Assembly (NCBI RefSeq): GCF_001555965.1
Contig: NZ_LSHX01000028.1
Coordinates: forward strand, 1-64,000
Direction: 5' to 3'
DNA: 64,000 nucleotides
From: Sphingomonas sp. CCH21-G11
GTDB lineage: Bacteria; Pseudomonadota; Alphaproteobacteria; Sphingomonadales; Sphingomonadaceae
Shown one piece after another: positions 18,362 to 27,849 of the stretch. The translations under genes were made by a program, and so were the position numbers. The notes under the pieces are model-generated. The model saw only the letters and a program-made list of their open reading frames with translations. It was not told the DNA's origin and searched no databases. Positions within the stretch are counted from its first letter, which is position 1, and each line of letters opens with the position of its first letter.

Positions 18362-19141
18362 ATGCGTCTGCTTCCCCTCACCGCGGTGCTGATCCTGGGC
18401 GGATGCGGGACCGATGCGGGCCCGCCCGTCGCCGACGCGGCCGTCGCGGCCTCCGAACTCGCGCCGACCGCCGCCCGGACGATCGGCCTGACCGCGGCTG
18501 ACGGGGTGAAGGTGACGGGCCGGCTGCTCGAGGTGACCGACGCGCGCGGGCTGATCCTGCTGTTCCACCAGGCGGGGTCGAGCAAGGACGAATATGCGAC
18601 CATCCAGCCGCACCTCGCCGAGCTGGGCTACAGCTCGCTGGCGATCGACCAGCGGTCGGGCGGCGACCTGTTCGGCCGCAACGAAACCGTGCGCGCGCTG
18701 GGCGGGACGCGCGACTATCTCGAGGCCCGCGCCGACCTCGACGCGGCGGTCGCCTGGGCGGATGCGCGGCCGGGCGACGCGCCGGTGCTGCTTTGGGGCA
18801 GCAGCTACTCGGCCGCCCTGGTGTTTCTGGTCGCCGCCGATCATGCGGACAAGGTCGCGGGCGTGCTCGCATTCTCGCCCGGCGAGTATCTGGGGTCGCC
18901 CCGGTTGGTCCGGGATGCGGCGGCACGGGTCAAGGCACCGGTGTTCGTCACCGCGGCAAGCGACGCGGGCGAGCTCCGGGCGGCACGGGACATCGCCGCG
19001 GCGGTGCCCGGCGGCGCGACGGTGGCCGAGCCGAAAACCGGCGTGCATGGCAGCTCGACGCTGATCGCCGCGCGCAACGCCGCCGGCGCGCCGGCCAACT
19101 GGATGGCGGTCGAACGCTTCCTGGCGTCGATCCGGCGTTAG
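18362..19141 (+). CDS. alpha/beta hydrolase lipoprotein (dienelactone hydrolase-like)
   Basis: A 259-residue lipoprotein (lipobox LILGGC) with an alpha/beta hydrolase fold: strand LILLFHQAGSSKDEY, nucleophile LLWGSSYSAALVF (GSSYS), acidic residue in VTAASDAGEL and a likely catalytic His in GVHGSSTL. The segment AIDQRSGGDLFGRNETV is typical of this lipoprotein hydrolase group. Acts in the envelope; substrate unknown. The ATG at 18362 places the signal first; an upstream in-frame ATG at 18299 does not. Its stop overlaps the 3' end of the convergent TPP enzyme gene by 4 bases. Confidence 0.85.
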   Translation: MRLLPLTAVLILGGCGTDAGPPVADAAVAASELAPTAARTIGLTAADGVKVTGRLLEVTDARGLILLFHQAGSSKDEYATIQPHLAELGYSSLAIDQRSGGDLFGRNETVRALGGTRDYLEARADLDAAVAWADARPGDAPVLLWGSSYSAALVFLVAADHADKVAGVLAFSPGEYLGSPRLVRDAAARVKAPVFVTAASDAGELRAARDIAAAVPGGATVAEPKTGVHGSSTLIAARNAAGAPANWMAVERFLASIRR

Positions 19142-20793
19142 GCGTCGCGCAGCCGGGTGATCGTCGTGCCCGGCGTGATCACTTCGATATCCGTCCGAAG
19201 GTGCAGCAGCCGCACGCCGCGCTCGGCCAGCGCGCGGTCGAGCGCGGGGGCGAAATCGGCGGTGCGGTCGACCGTCTCCGCCCAGCCGCCGAAAGCGCGG
19301 GCGAGTGCGGCGAAATCGGGGTTGCGCAATTCGGTGCCGCTGACCCGCACCGGATAGTCGCGCTCCTGGTGCATGCGGATCGTGCCATAGCCGCCATTGT
19401 CGACGACGATGACCAGCAGATCGATGCCATGCTGGACCGCAGTCGCCAGTTCCTGCCCGTTCATCAGGAAATCGCCGTCGCCCGCCACCGCGACGACGGT
19501 CTTGTCCGGGCAACGGCGCGCGGCGGCGACGGCGGCGGGCACACCATAGCCCATCGCGCCCGCGGTGGGGGCCAACTGGCTGCCATGGGGGCCGTAGCGC
19601 CAATAGCGATGCCACCAGCCGGAGAAATTGCCAGCGCCGTTGCAGATGATGGCGTCCACCGCCGCGATCCTCTCGCGCATCGCCAGCACGCATTGGCCAA
19701 GGTCCAGCGTAACGCCGTCGCGGGGCGCGGGGGTGGTCCAGTCGAGATAATCGGCCCGCGCCTGCGCAGCTGACGGGTGCGGCATCGCGGGCGGCTCGGC
19801 GGCGGCTAGCATGGCAGCGGCTTCGAGCACATCGGCACAGATCGCGACATCGGCGCGATAGACGCGGTTCAGCTCCGCCGGATCGGGGTGGATGTGGATC
19901 AACGTCTGGCCGGGGTGATCGGGGGTGATCAGCGTGTAGCTGTCGGTGGTCGCCTCGCCCAGCCGCGCGCCGATCGCCAGCACGACATCGGCGGCCTTGA
20001 TCCGCGCGACCAGCTTGGGGTTGGGGCCATAGCCGAGATTGCCTGCCCATGCCGGCGAGTCATTGGAAATCGCGTCCTGCCGCCGGAATGCCGCCGCCAC
20101 CGGGATGCCCCAGCTGCGCGCGAAGCAGTCGAACGCCGCGCCGGTCGCCGTGTCCCAGCCTGCCCCGCCGACGATCGCCACCGGGCGTTCGGCCTTGCGC
20201 ACGCGGTCGAGCACCTCGTCGAAATCGGCAGGATCGAGCGGCATCCGATGCCGCTCGACGGGTGGCCGATCCACCGCCTCGACCACATCCTTCAGCATGT
20301 CTTCCGGCAGCGCGATCACCACCGGGCCGGGCCGGCCGCTGATCGCCACGCTGAACGCGCGCGCGACATATTCGGGGATGCGGCGCGCATCGTCGATCCT
20401 CAGCGCCAGCTTGGCCAGCGGGGCGAACATCGCAACGAAATCGACCTCCTGGAACCCCTCGCGGTCGCGCATCCCGCGATCGACATCGCCGATGAACAGG
20501 ATCATCGGCTGCGAATCCTGCATCGCGACATGGACGCCGATCGAGGCATTGGTCGCCCCCGGCCCGCGGGTGACAAAACACACGCCCGGCCGGCCGGTCA
20601 GCGCGCCGTCGGCGCACGCCATGAACGCCGCCCCGCCCTCCTGGCGACAGGTGACGACGTCGATCGCGGGCACATCGACCAGTGCGTCGAGGACGGCCAG
20701 AAAGCTCTCGCCCGGCACCTGAAAGATGCGATCGCAGCCCTGCGCGACCAGATTGTCGACCAGGATGCGGCCGCCACTGCGTGGTTCAGTCAT
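19138..20793 (-). CDS. thiamine-diphosphate-dependent enzyme, acetolactate synthase-like
   Basis: A 551-residue enzyme of the ALS/benzoylformate decarboxylase superfamily. The N-terminal pyrimidine-binding domain has the catalytic Glu in TCRQEGGAAFMA. There is a central Rossmann domain, and a C-terminal PP domain with the TPP motif GDGDFLMNGQELATAVQHG followed by DNGGYGT. It is not next to an ilvN regulatory subunit and lacks an obvious biosynthetic context, so a catabolic 2-oxoacid carboligase or decarboxylase is more likely. The start at 20793 (MTEPRSGG) matches the family; longer starts add an arginine-rich non-homologous leader. Confidence 0.85.
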   Translation of the reverse strand: MTEPRSGGRILVDNLVAQGCDRIFQVPGESFLAVLDALVDVPAIDVVTCRQEGGAAFMACADGALTGRPGVCFVTRGPGATNASIGVHVAMQDSQPMILFIGDVDRGMRDREGFQEVDFVAMFAPLAKLALRIDDARRIPEYVARAFSVAISGRPGPVVIALPEDMLKDVVEAVDRPPVERHRMPLDPADFDEVLDRVRKAERPVAIVGGAGWDTATGAAFDCFARSWGIPVAAAFRRQDAISNDSPAWAGNLGYGPNPKLVARIKAADVVLAIGARLGEATTDSYTLITPDHPGQTLIHIHPDPAELNRVYRADVAICADVLEAAAMLAAAEPPAMPHPSAAQARADYLDWTTPAPRDGVTLDLGQCVLAMRERIAAVDAIICNGAGNFSGWWHRYWRYGPHGSQLAPTAGAMGYGVPAAVAAARRCPDKTVVAVAGDGDFLMNGQELATAVQHGIDLLVIVVDNGGYGTIRMHQERDYPVRVSGTELRNPDFAALARAFGGWAETVDRTADFAPALDRALAERGVRLLHLRTDIEVITPGTTITRLRDA

Positions 20794-20803
20794 GCCCGGC
20801 TTG

Positions 20804-21220
20804 TTAGCGGGCAGCGGCTTCCCTGCAAAGCGGCGCCGCATCCTCCGGATCGTCATCGGCCATCAGCCACGCTTCGGCCTCTGCGATACTGGTGAAGTAA
20901 CGCGCATCGCGCCGCTCGGCCGCGCGCAGCAGCTGCATCCGTGCGAGCGAGGAGGAAAAGACGAAGGCCAGCTTGCGCGACTGCTGGCTGCGATCGGCGA
21001 GCACCGATCCGAACGCCTGCACCATTTCCTGCGGCTGGATCTTCATCTCGCGCACATCGGCCAGCGTGACATGCTGGTTGGGACCACAGGTCAGCCGGCG
21101 ATGCGCGGCGTTGCGGGCGGCGACGAACCGCGCAATATCGTCCGGGCCGAAAAAGCCGGCCAGCTTCTGACGGACAAGGTTGCGCGACGGGTCGACGTCG
21201 ATTTCGAATCTTGCGTCCAT
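20804..21220 (-). CDS. hypothetical protein, STAS/SpoIIAA-like fold suspected
   Basis: A 138-residue soluble protein, 10 bases upstream of the TPP enzyme on the same strand. It starts MDARFEIDVDPSRNLVRQKLAGFF and ends in an acidic tail after ARYFTSIAEAEAWLMADDD. The alternation of strands and helices, with the FTSIAEAEAWL C-terminal helix, resembles SpoIIAA-like/STAS proteins common in sphingomonads. This rests on pattern only. Function unknown; cytoplasmic. Confidence 0.65.
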   Translation of the reverse strand: MDARFEIDVDPSRNLVRQKLAGFFGPDDIARFVAARNAAHRRLTCGPNQHVTLADVREMKIQPQEMVQAFGSVLADRSQQSRKLAFVFSSSLARMQLLRAAERRDARYFTSIAEAEAWLMADDDPEDAAPLCREAAAR

Positions 21221-21267
21221 CGCGACTCGGTAGCAGCAATATTTTGCCAAATCGTAACCGACATGGC

Positions 21268-22707
21268 TCAGGCCTGATGGATCGCCTTGGTCACCTGATA
21301 GCTCGCCAGCCCCTCAGGCCCGCCTTCGCTGCCGAAGCCCGAATGCTTGATGCCCCCGAACGGCGCATCGGCGCTGCTGATCGCGAAATTGTTGATTCCG
21401 ACCATGCCGGCCTCCAGCGCGTCGCCGAGCAGATTGGCGCGGCGACCATTCTCGGTGAAGGCAAACGCGGCAAGGCCATAGGGCAGGCGGTTGGCCTGTT
21501 CGATCACCTCATCGAACGTTTCGAACGACCGGCTGACCGCCACCGGGCCGAACGGTTCGTTCGACATGATGTCGGCCTCGACCGGCACGTCGGCGAGCAG
21601 GGTCGGGCGGAAGAAAAAGCCGCCGTCACCGAACCGCTCCCCCCCGGCCAGCGTGCGCGCGCCCTTCGCCTGCGCATCCGCCACCAGCTTTTCCACCGCT
21701 TCCGGACGGCGGACATTGGCAAGCGGCCCCATGCGATTGGCGGGGTCCGACCCGTCACCGACCGGCAGCCGCGCGGTGCGCTCCGCAAACCCCGCGAGGA
21801 ACGCCTCGTAGATCGACGCCTCGACATAGAAGCGCGTCGGGCTGACGCACACCTGTCCGGCGTTCCTGAACTTTTGCGGCACGACCATGTCGAGCGTCTT
21901 TTCCAGGTCGCAATCGGCAAAGATCAGCACGGGCGCATGGCCGCCAAGCTCCATCGTCGTGCGCTTGACGCCGTCGGCGGCGAGCTTGAGCAGGTGCTGG
22001 CCGACCGGCACCGATCCGGTGAAGCTGACCTTGCGCACCACCGGCGAGGCGATCAGGTGGCGGCTGACCGTATCGGGCACCCCGAACACCAATTGCGCGG
22101 TGCCTTTGGGTAACCCCGCATCGTCGAGGCAGCGCAGGATCGCGCTGGTGCACGCCGGCGTTTCCTCCGGCGGCTTGGCAATCACCGAGCAACCGGCGGC
22201 GAGTGCCGGCGCGAGCTTTTTCGCCATCAGATAGACCGGGAAGTTCCACGGGCTGAGCGCCAAAGTCACGCCGACCGGCTGGGGAATGACGATCGACCGC
22301 TGGCCGGTCGGGCGCACCAGCACGCGGCCATAGGCGCGCTTGGCCTCCTCGGCATAGAAATCGAACATCTGCGCCGCGCCCATCACCTCGCCCTTCGCCT
22401 CGGCGATCGGCTTGCCCTGTTCGCGCGTCAGCAGTGCGGCGATTTGGTCGGCGCGCTCGCGCATCAGCGCCGCGGCCTTGTGCAAAATCGCGCCCCGCGC
22501 CTCGACATCGGTTGCCCGCCAGGGCGCGAACGCCCGGTCGGCGGCGTCGAGCGCCGCATCGAGGTCGCTGGACGAGGCGAGCGGCACCTCGGCGATCGCA
22601 TCGCCGGTCGCGGGATTGACCACCGGCCGCGTGTCGCGCCCCTCGCCCGCCTGCCATGCCCCCGCGACGAACAGCTTGAGGTCGGCGTCATAGGCTTGGT
22701 CGGGCAT
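21268..22707 (-). CDS. gabD: NAD(P)-dependent succinate-semialdehyde dehydrogenase
   Basis: A 479-residue aldehyde dehydrogenase that oxidises succinate semialdehyde to succinate. It has the NAD-binding PWNFPVYLMAKKLAPALAAGC block, FTGSVPVGQ, the general base Glu in MELGGHAPVLIF and the catalytic Cys in NAGQVCVSPTRF. The C-terminal FGGIKHSGFGSEGGPEGL is typical of the SSADH subgroup. The ATG at 22707 is the family start. It is divergent from the CoA transferase genes, and both feed the TCA cycle at succinate. Confidence 0.85.
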   Translation of the reverse strand: MPDQAYDADLKLFVAGAWQAGEGRDTRPVVNPATGDAIAEVPLASSSDLDAALDAADRAFAPWRATDVEARGAILHKAAALMRERADQIAALLTREQGKPIAEAKGEVMGAAQMFDFYAEEAKRAYGRVLVRPTGQRSIVIPQPVGVTLALSPWNFPVYLMAKKLAPALAAGCSVIAKPPEETPACTSAILRCLDDAGLPKGTAQLVFGVPDTVSRHLIASPVVRKVSFTGSVPVGQHLLKLAADGVKRTTMELGGHAPVLIFADCDLEKTLDMVVPQKFRNAGQVCVSPTRFYVEASIYEAFLAGFAERTARLPVGDGSDPANRMGPLANVRRPEAVEKLVADAQAKGARTLAGGERFGDGGFFFRPTLLADVPVEADIMSNEPFGPVAVSRSFETFDEVIEQANRLPYGLAAFAFTENGRRANLLGDALEAGMVGINNFAISSADAPFGGIKHSGFGSEGGPEGLASYQVTKAIHQA

Positions 22708-22957
22708 GGTGCGTCCTTCGGCAGGCGGTGGGCTGGGCACCCAGATAGGCCAAGCGCAATCGCGATGCGAGGGGGCGGATGGACAGCGCCGGCGCGTCGG
22801 CCCCACCCCAAGCTGAAACGAGCGCATTCGGCCGATCGCCGGCCGCTCGCGCTCGCTTCGGCGCACCACCGCAAGGTTGCGGTAAAGCCGGACAGGCATC
22901 GCTTGACCGCGCGCGCCGGCCGCGCCTATCCGGCGGGCGCAATTGAGGGAGTCCGCG

Positions 22958-23665
22958 ATGAACAAGCTCTATCCCGATGCCGAGGCCGCGCTCGCGGGGC
23001 TGTTGCGCGACGACATGCTGATCTGCGCCGGCGGCTTCGGACTTTGCGGCATTCCCGAACGGCTGATCGACGCGATCCAGGCGTCGGGGGTGAAGGGGCT
23101 GACCTTCGTCTCCAACAATGCCGGGATCGATGGCGAGGGCCTGGGCAAGCTGCTGCGCACGCGCCAGATCAAAAAGATGATCTCCAGCTACGTCGGCGAG
23201 AACAAGGAGTTCGAGCGGCAATATCTGTCGGGCGAGCTCGAGGTCGAATTCTGCCCCCAGGGCACGCTCGCCGAACGCTGCCGCGCGGGCGGCGCGGGCA
23301 TCCCCGGCTTCTACACCCGCACCGGCGTCGGCACGAAAGTGGCCGAGGGCAAGGAAGTGAAAGTCTTCGACGGGCAGGAATATATCCTGGAGCGCGGCAT
23401 CGTCGCCGACCTGTCGATCATCAAGGGGTGGAAGGCGGACGAAGCCGGCAACCTCGTCTTCCGCAAGACCGCGCGCAATTTCAACCAGCCGATGGCCACC
23501 GCCAGCCACATCTGCGTCGCCGAAGTCGAGGAAGTCGTGCCGGTCGGCTCCCTTGATCCGGATGCGATCCACCTGCCCGGCATCTATGTGAAGCGCATGA
23601 TCGTCGGCGCCCCCTATGACAAGAAGATCGAGTTCCGCACCGTGCGCCAGCGGGAAGCGGCGTGA
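22958..23665 (+). CDS. scoA: CoA transferase subunit A (3-oxoacid CoA-transferase)
   Basis: Alpha subunit of a succinyl-CoA:3-ketoacid CoA-transferase, 235 residues. It has the glycine-rich [13 protein letters not shown] motif, [15 protein letters not shown], and the [23 protein letters not shown] block of the SCOT family. GAGGGAG lies before the ATG. Catalyses transfer of CoA from succinyl-CoA to acetoacetate or similar acids. Its stop overlaps the GTG of a small membrane protein gene (GTGA) that separates it from scoB. Confidence 0.93.
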   Translation: MNKLYPDAEAALAGLLRDDMLICAGGFGLCGIPERLIDAIQASGVKGLTFVSNNAGIDGEGLGKLLRTRQIKKMISSYVGENKEFERQYLSGELEVEFCPQGTLAERCRAGGAGIPGFYTRTGVGTKVAEGKEVKVFDGQEYILERGIVADLSIIKGWKADEAGNLVFRKTARNFNQPMATASHICVAEVEEVVPVGSLDPDAIHLPGIYVKRMIVGAPYDKKIEFRTVRQREAA

Positions 23666-24231
23666 GCGACCGCCAATCGCTGCTGAGAATCGGCGGTTGG
23701 CTGAGCGTCGTGGCCGCATTGCTGCATATCGGCTGCATCTTTGGCGGACCGGAATGGTATCGCTTCTTCGGTGCGGGCGAGGCGATGGCGCGCATGGCCG
23801 AACGGGGGCACTGGTATCCGCCAACGATCACCACCGGCATCACGATCATACTCGCGATTTGGGCAGCCTATGCGTTTTCGGGAGCCGGCATGATCGCCAG
23901 ACTGCCGTTACTGCGCACGGGGCTGGTCGTGATCAGCGCCATCTATCTGCTTCGCGGCCTGCTCATCATCCCCATCCTCATTCACCCGCCGGCGCGCACG
24001 GCCTTCAACATCTGGTCGTCGGTGATCGTGCTTGGCTACGGCCTGGTCTATGCACTCGGAACGTGGCGTGCATGGGCACGTCTGTCCGGAGGCGCAGCCG
24101 GCGCAGGCCCGGCTCGAAAACCTCGCATTGATCAGCAACGATTCGAAAATGGCCGAGTTCGGTATTTCCCAATATTGGTAGGAGCGCGAGCAGATGAGCG
24201 AAGTGGTGGCGACAAAGGGCTGGACCCGTGA
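23662..24231 (+). CDS. four-helix membrane protein inserted between CoA transferase subunits
   Basis: A protein of up to 189 residues starting at GTG, overlapping the scoA stop. About four hydrophobic helices ([78 protein letters not shown]) fill residues 12-137. The last 50 residues are hydrophilic and overlap the first 38 bases of scoB. Function unknown; probably an inner-membrane protein of a small DoxX-like or DUF type. Its position within scoAB suggests co-translation. Confidence 0.72.
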   Translation: MSDRQSLLRIGGWLSVVAALLHIGCIFGGPEWYRFFGAGEAMARMAERGHWYPPTITTGITIILAIWAAYAFSGAGMIARLPLLRTGLVVISAIYLLRGLLIIPILIHPPARTAFNIWSSVIVLGYGLVYALGTWRAWARLSGGAAGAGPARKPRIDQQRFENGRVRYFPILVGARADERSGGDKGLDP

Positions 24232-24865
24232 CGACATGGCCGCGCGCGCCGCGCGTGAGCTGGAGGACGGTTATTACGTCAATCTGGGCATCGGCATCCC
24301 GACGCTGGTCGCCAACCACATTCCCGAGGGGTTGGAAGTCACGCTCCAGTCCGAAAACGGCATGCTGGGCATCGGCCCCTTCCCCTATGAGGACGAGGTC
24401 GATCCCGACCTGATCAATGCGGGCAAGCAGACGATCAGCGAGCTTGATTCCTCCTCTTATTTCTCGAGCAGCGACAGCTTCGCGATGATCCGCGGCGGGC
24501 ATATCGACCTGACCGTGCTGGGCGCGATGGAGGTGAGCCAGGGCGGCGACATCGCCAACTGGATGATCCCGGGCAAGATGATCAAGGGCATGGGCGGCGC
24601 GATGGACCTGGTCGCCGGGGTCAAGCGCATCATCGTGGTCATGGAGCACAATGCCAAGGACGGCGGCGCGAAGTTCATCCCCGAATGCACGCTGCCCCTG
24701 ACCGGCCGGAACGTCGTCGATATGATCATCACCGACCTGGCGGTGTTCGAGCGCCCCGACCATCAATCGCCCTTCCGCCTGATCGAGCTGGCCCCGGGCG
24801 TCACCGCCGACGAAGTCGCGGCCAGGACCACCGCGCAGTACGAGGTCGCCCTCACCCCGGCATGA
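24194..24865 (+). CDS. scoB: CoA transferase subunit B (3-oxoacid CoA-transferase)
   Basis: Beta subunit, 223 residues, carrying the catalytic glutamate in the QSENGMLG motif, with [16 protein letters not shown] near the start and [19 protein letters not shown] in the core. With ScoA it forms the heteromeric SCOT-type enzyme. The gene starts inside the 3' end of the membrane protein gene (38-base overlap). A short perfect palindrome follows its stop. Confidence 0.93.
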   Translation: MSEVVATKGWTRDDMAARAARELEDGYYVNLGIGIPTLVANHIPEGLEVTLQSENGMLGIGPFPYEDEVDPDLINAGKQTISELDSSSYFSSSDSFAMIRGGHIDLTVLGAMEVSQGGDIANWMIPGKMIKGMGGAMDLVAGVKRIIVVMEHNAKDGGAKFIPECTLPLTGRNVVDMIITDLAVFERPDHQSPFRLIELAPGVTADEVAARTTAQYEVALTPA

Positions 24866-24877
24866 CCGCGCCCGCGC

Positions 24878-24894
24878 CTAGTCGGTCCGACTAG
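24878..24894. repeat. perfect 17-base palindrome after scoB
   Basis: CTAGTCGG-T-CCGACTAG is a perfect 8-bp inverted repeat around one base, 13 bases after the scoB stop and about 60 bases before the LysM hydrolase gene. It is too short-looped for a normal terminator hairpin. It could be an operator for the downstream gene or a 3' end signal. Confidence 0.4.
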
Positions 24895-24952
24895 AGACGG
24901 ACACGAGACGATATGGGATGCCTGCTCCCCTCGCGTATCGAGGAGTGGGTCC

Positions 24953-26278
24953 ATGGTCGGTGCGATCGCAGCGCGTGAAGGTCAGTCCCTGTCGGCGTCG
25001 GCACCGCCGCCACCGCCGGCCATCCACCGCATCGCCCCCGGCGAGACCCTGTCGGCCATCGCCGCGCGCCATGGCACCGATGTTGCGACGCTGGCGGCGA
25101 TCAACGGCATCCGCGATCCCGACCGCATCCGCGCCGGCGACGATCTGGTCCTGCCGGACGGGGCGGGTCGCAACCATGTCGTGCAACAGGGGGACACGCT
25201 GGGCGCGATCGCGCGACGCGCGGGCGTCGGCATCGACGGCCTGCTTGCCGCCAACCCCCAGATCGCCAATCCCGACCGCATCTATCCGGGCGACGTGCTG
25301 CGCATCCCGGTTGCCGAGCGTCCCGCTGCCGCCAGCCCCGCGCACGCCGGCGCCGTCGCACCCGTCGCCGGCACGACGCGCGTCGAAAACGGCACGCTGA
25401 CGCTCAGCGCCGCCGATATCGTCGACCTCAAGAAGACGCTGCAGACCGAATGGGTGCAATCGGCGGGCGACGCGCAGGCGCATGGCATCATCGACACGAT
25501 CCTCAATCGCACGGTGTCGGGGCGATGGGGCGACAGCGTCGCCGACGTCGTCAACGCCTATAACCAGTTTTCCGACATCAACGGGCCGGTGTCGCGCCGC
25601 GACGGTCGCAATTCGGTGGACGACATCCCGGCCAGCCGGATCAGCGCACGGGTCGACCAGCTGGTCGACAGCTATCTCGCCGAGCGCGCGGCGGGCCGCG
25701 CATCGTCGATCGGATCGCACCTCAACTACGCCAATCCCAATTATTCCAGCGCCAACAATTTGGGCTGGATCATGGCGCTGGACGGCCCGGTGCTGGGCCG
25801 TGGCGACGCGATCCACCGCCACGGCACGGTGCCCGAATTGCAGCGATACCGGCCTGGCGACTATGTGGTCGCCCTGCCCGGTGCCGCCGAACCCTCACCC
25901 CTTCGCGAGCCGCCCGGCGCGTTCGACGGCCGCCGCCTCGCCGCGGAGGCGGGTGTGGCGATCAAGGGACCGGGTGTCCGCATCGACCGGCTGGCATCCG
26001 AAATGGCACCGGCGATCCGTGCCGTGGCACAGGCCGCCGAACGGCTCGGCCTGCCGACGCCGGTCATCACCTCGGGCAATGACAGCCGCCACGGCACCGC
26101 ATCGCTGCACTATTCAAACGAGGCGCTCGATTTCCGGGGCAACAATATCAGCGTGGCGCAGGGCAATGCCCTGCGTGACGAGGTGCAGCGGCTCCTGGGC
26201 GACCGCTACGACGTTCTGTTTGAAACCTTTGCCAATGCGAGCGACAACCATCTGCATGTCGAATTCGACCCGGACTAG
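24953..26278 (+). CDS. double-LysM peptidoglycan hydrolase without signal peptide
   Basis: A 441-residue modular protein. LysM repeats lie at about 24-68 and 73-118 (IAPGETLSAIAARHG..., VQQGDTLGAIARRAG...). A SleB-like cell-wall hydrolase segment at about 135-300 includes AHGIIDTILNRTVSGRWGD and NQFSDINGP. A C-terminal region at about 325-441 resembles a peptidase M15/SleB-type module (TSGNDSRHGTASLHYSNEALDFRG and a final DNHLHVEFD, with His/Asp pattern for zinc). No signal peptide is visible. GAGGAG precedes the ATG. Combined endolysin-like functions are likely, but domain assignments of the last two regions are by pattern only. Confidence 0.78.
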   Translation: MVGAIAAREGQSLSASAPPPPPAIHRIAPGETLSAIAARHGTDVATLAAINGIRDPDRIRAGDDLVLPDGAGRNHVVQQGDTLGAIARRAGVGIDGLLAANPQIANPDRIYPGDVLRIPVAERPAAASPAHAGAVAPVAGTTRVENGTLTLSAADIVDLKKTLQTEWVQSAGDAQAHGIIDTILNRTVSGRWGDSVADVVNAYNQFSDINGPVSRRDGRNSVDDIPASRISARVDQLVDSYLAERAAGRASSIGSHLNYANPNYSSANNLGWIMALDGPVLGRGDAIHRHGTVPELQRYRPGDYVVALPGAAEPSPLREPPGAFDGRRLAAEAGVAIKGPGVRIDRLASEMAPAIRAVAQAAERLGLPTPVITSGNDSRHGTASLHYSNEALDFRGNNISVAQGNALRDEVQRLLGDRYDVLFETFANASDNHLHVEFDPD

Positions 26279-26285
26279 CCGCGTG

Positions 26286-26759
26286 ATGGCACCTGGCCCC
26301 GTGCGGCCGGTCGGATGGGTTGCGGCGCTGTGCATGGTGGCCACCGCCTGCTCGGCCGGCGACGACGCCGGCGCGGCCCAGGCGCGCAAGCCCGCGGGCG
26401 CGCCACACGCGACGCCCGCCGCAGCCAAGCCTCCGGCCCCGGCGGGAACGTCACGCATCCTCGGCAAGCGCGACTTCGTGCTGCGCGGCGCACCGGCGTG
26501 CGACATCCGCTATGTCTATGCCGGCCACGATCCCGAAACGCTGTTCTGGGAAGAACCCTGCGCCTCGGTCACGGCGATGATGGTGACCCGGCCCGAGCTG
26601 GAAAAGCTCGGCCGATGGTCGCGGCTCGACAGTTTCGCACAGAAGTTCGTGACAGCGCTGCCGGGTGGCCAGGTACTCTATGTCGAAGGCGGCTTCAGCG
26701 CGTCGGTCTATCCGATCGGCACCACCGGCCACGCCTATGAGGTGTCGGTCGCCGACTGA
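26286..26759 (+). CDS. small lipoprotein, unknown function
   Basis: A 157-residue protein with signal-like VGWVAALCMVATACSAG (lipobox VATAC), an Ala/Pro-rich linker at residues 30-55, and a folded region containing CDIRYVYAGHDPETLFWEEPC (two cysteines that may form a disulfide). It starts 7 bases after the LysM hydrolase stop and is probably co-transcribed with it. A GTG one codon earlier is an alternative start. Family not recognised. Confidence 0.72.
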   Translation: MAPGPVRPVGWVAALCMVATACSAGDDAGAAQARKPAGAPHATPAAAKPPAPAGTSRILGKRDFVLRGAPACDIRYVYAGHDPETLFWEEPCASVTAMMVTRPELEKLGRWSRLDSFAQKFVTALPGGQVLYVEGGFSASVYPIGTTGHAYEVSVAD

Positions 26760-26834
26760 CCCGATACCAACGGCCACGCAATCGCGACATGTTCCCGCTT
26801 TTCGGCGCGGCGTCGCGCGGGTAGGGAAGCGGCC

Positions 26835-27803
26835 ATGAACATCCTGCTGACCGGATCGTCGGGCTGGCTCGGCCGCTTCCTCGCCCCGCGTTTGCGCATG
26901 TCAGGGCATCATGTCGTCGGGCTCGACGTCGCCCCCGGGGCCGATACGCAGGTGATCGGATCGGTCGCCGACCGCGCCGTCATCGACCGCGCCTTTGCCG
27001 ACCATGCGATCGAGGCGGTGATCCATGCCGGCGGGCTGCACAAGCCCGATATCGCCCGCTATCCGGCGCAGGCGTTCATCGACGTGAACGTGACCGGCAC
27101 GCTCAACCTGCTGGAGGCCGCCCGGGCGGCCGGGCACGACCGCTTCGTCTTCACCTCGACCACGTCGCTGATGATCTCCCGCGCCATCCGCGACGAAGCG
27201 GGCGATGCGGCGGTGTGGCTCGACGAAAGCTCGGGGCCCATCGAACCGCGCAACATCTATGGCGTGACCAAATACGCCGCGGAGCAATTGTGCCGCCTTG
27301 CCCATCTCGAACATGGCCTCAACGTCGTCGTGCTGCGCACCGGGCGCTTCTTTCCGGAGGATGACGACACGCATGGCGACCCGCCCGGCGAGAATCTAAA
27401 AGCCAACGAGTTCCTCAACCGCCGCCTGACCGTGGAGGATGCGGCACGCGCGCATGTCGCCGCGCTGGACGCCGCGCCGCGTGTCGGCTTTGGCACCTAC
27501 ATCGTCTCCGCGCCCACGCCCTTCGCGCGTGCCGATGCGACCGAATTGAAGCGCGACGCCGCCGCGGTGATCGCGCGGCATTTCCCTGACGCACCCGCGC
27601 TTTATGCCGCGCGCGGCTGGCGGCTGCCCGACACGATCGGGCGCGTCTATGATTCGGGTGCGATCCAGCGCGATCTCGGCTTTGGCTTCGACACCGATTT
27701 CGCCGCGGTGCTGGCGGCGCTGCGTAACGGGGCGCGACTGCCCTTCGCGCACGACCCGCGCTATGTCAGCCCCAAGGAGCGCCCGCTCGCCCCGCAAGAA
27801 TGA
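26835..27803 (+). CDS. NAD-dependent epimerase/dehydratase (extended SDR)
   Basis: A 322-residue extended short-chain dehydrogenase: N-terminal NAD motif [24 protein letters not shown], Ser/Thr-rich active-site strand [10 protein letters not shown] and the YGVTKYAAE catalytic Tyr-Lys. The GRFFPEDDD segment and C-terminal [13 protein letters not shown] are typical of a subgroup annotated only as epimerase. Substrate not predictable. It stands 46 bases upstream of leuC on the same strand. Confidence 0.87.
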   Translation: MNILLTGSSGWLGRFLAPRLRMSGHHVVGLDVAPGADTQVIGSVADRAVIDRAFADHAIEAVIHAGGLHKPDIARYPAQAFIDVNVTGTLNLLEAARAAGHDRFVFTSTTSLMISRAIRDEAGDAAVWLDESSGPIEPRNIYGVTKYAAEQLCRLAHLEHGLNVVVLRTGRFFPEDDDTHGDPPGENLKANEFLNRRLTVEDAARAHVAALDAAPRVGFGTYIVSAPTPFARADATELKRDAAAVIARHFPDAPALYAARGWRLPDTIGRVYDSGAIQRDLGFGFDTDFAAVLAALRNGARLPFAHDPRYVSPKERPLAPQE

Positions 27804-27849
27804 TGCGCCCGCGCTTGCGCGCGCGCAGCAAATGGTTAAGGCGCGGCGC

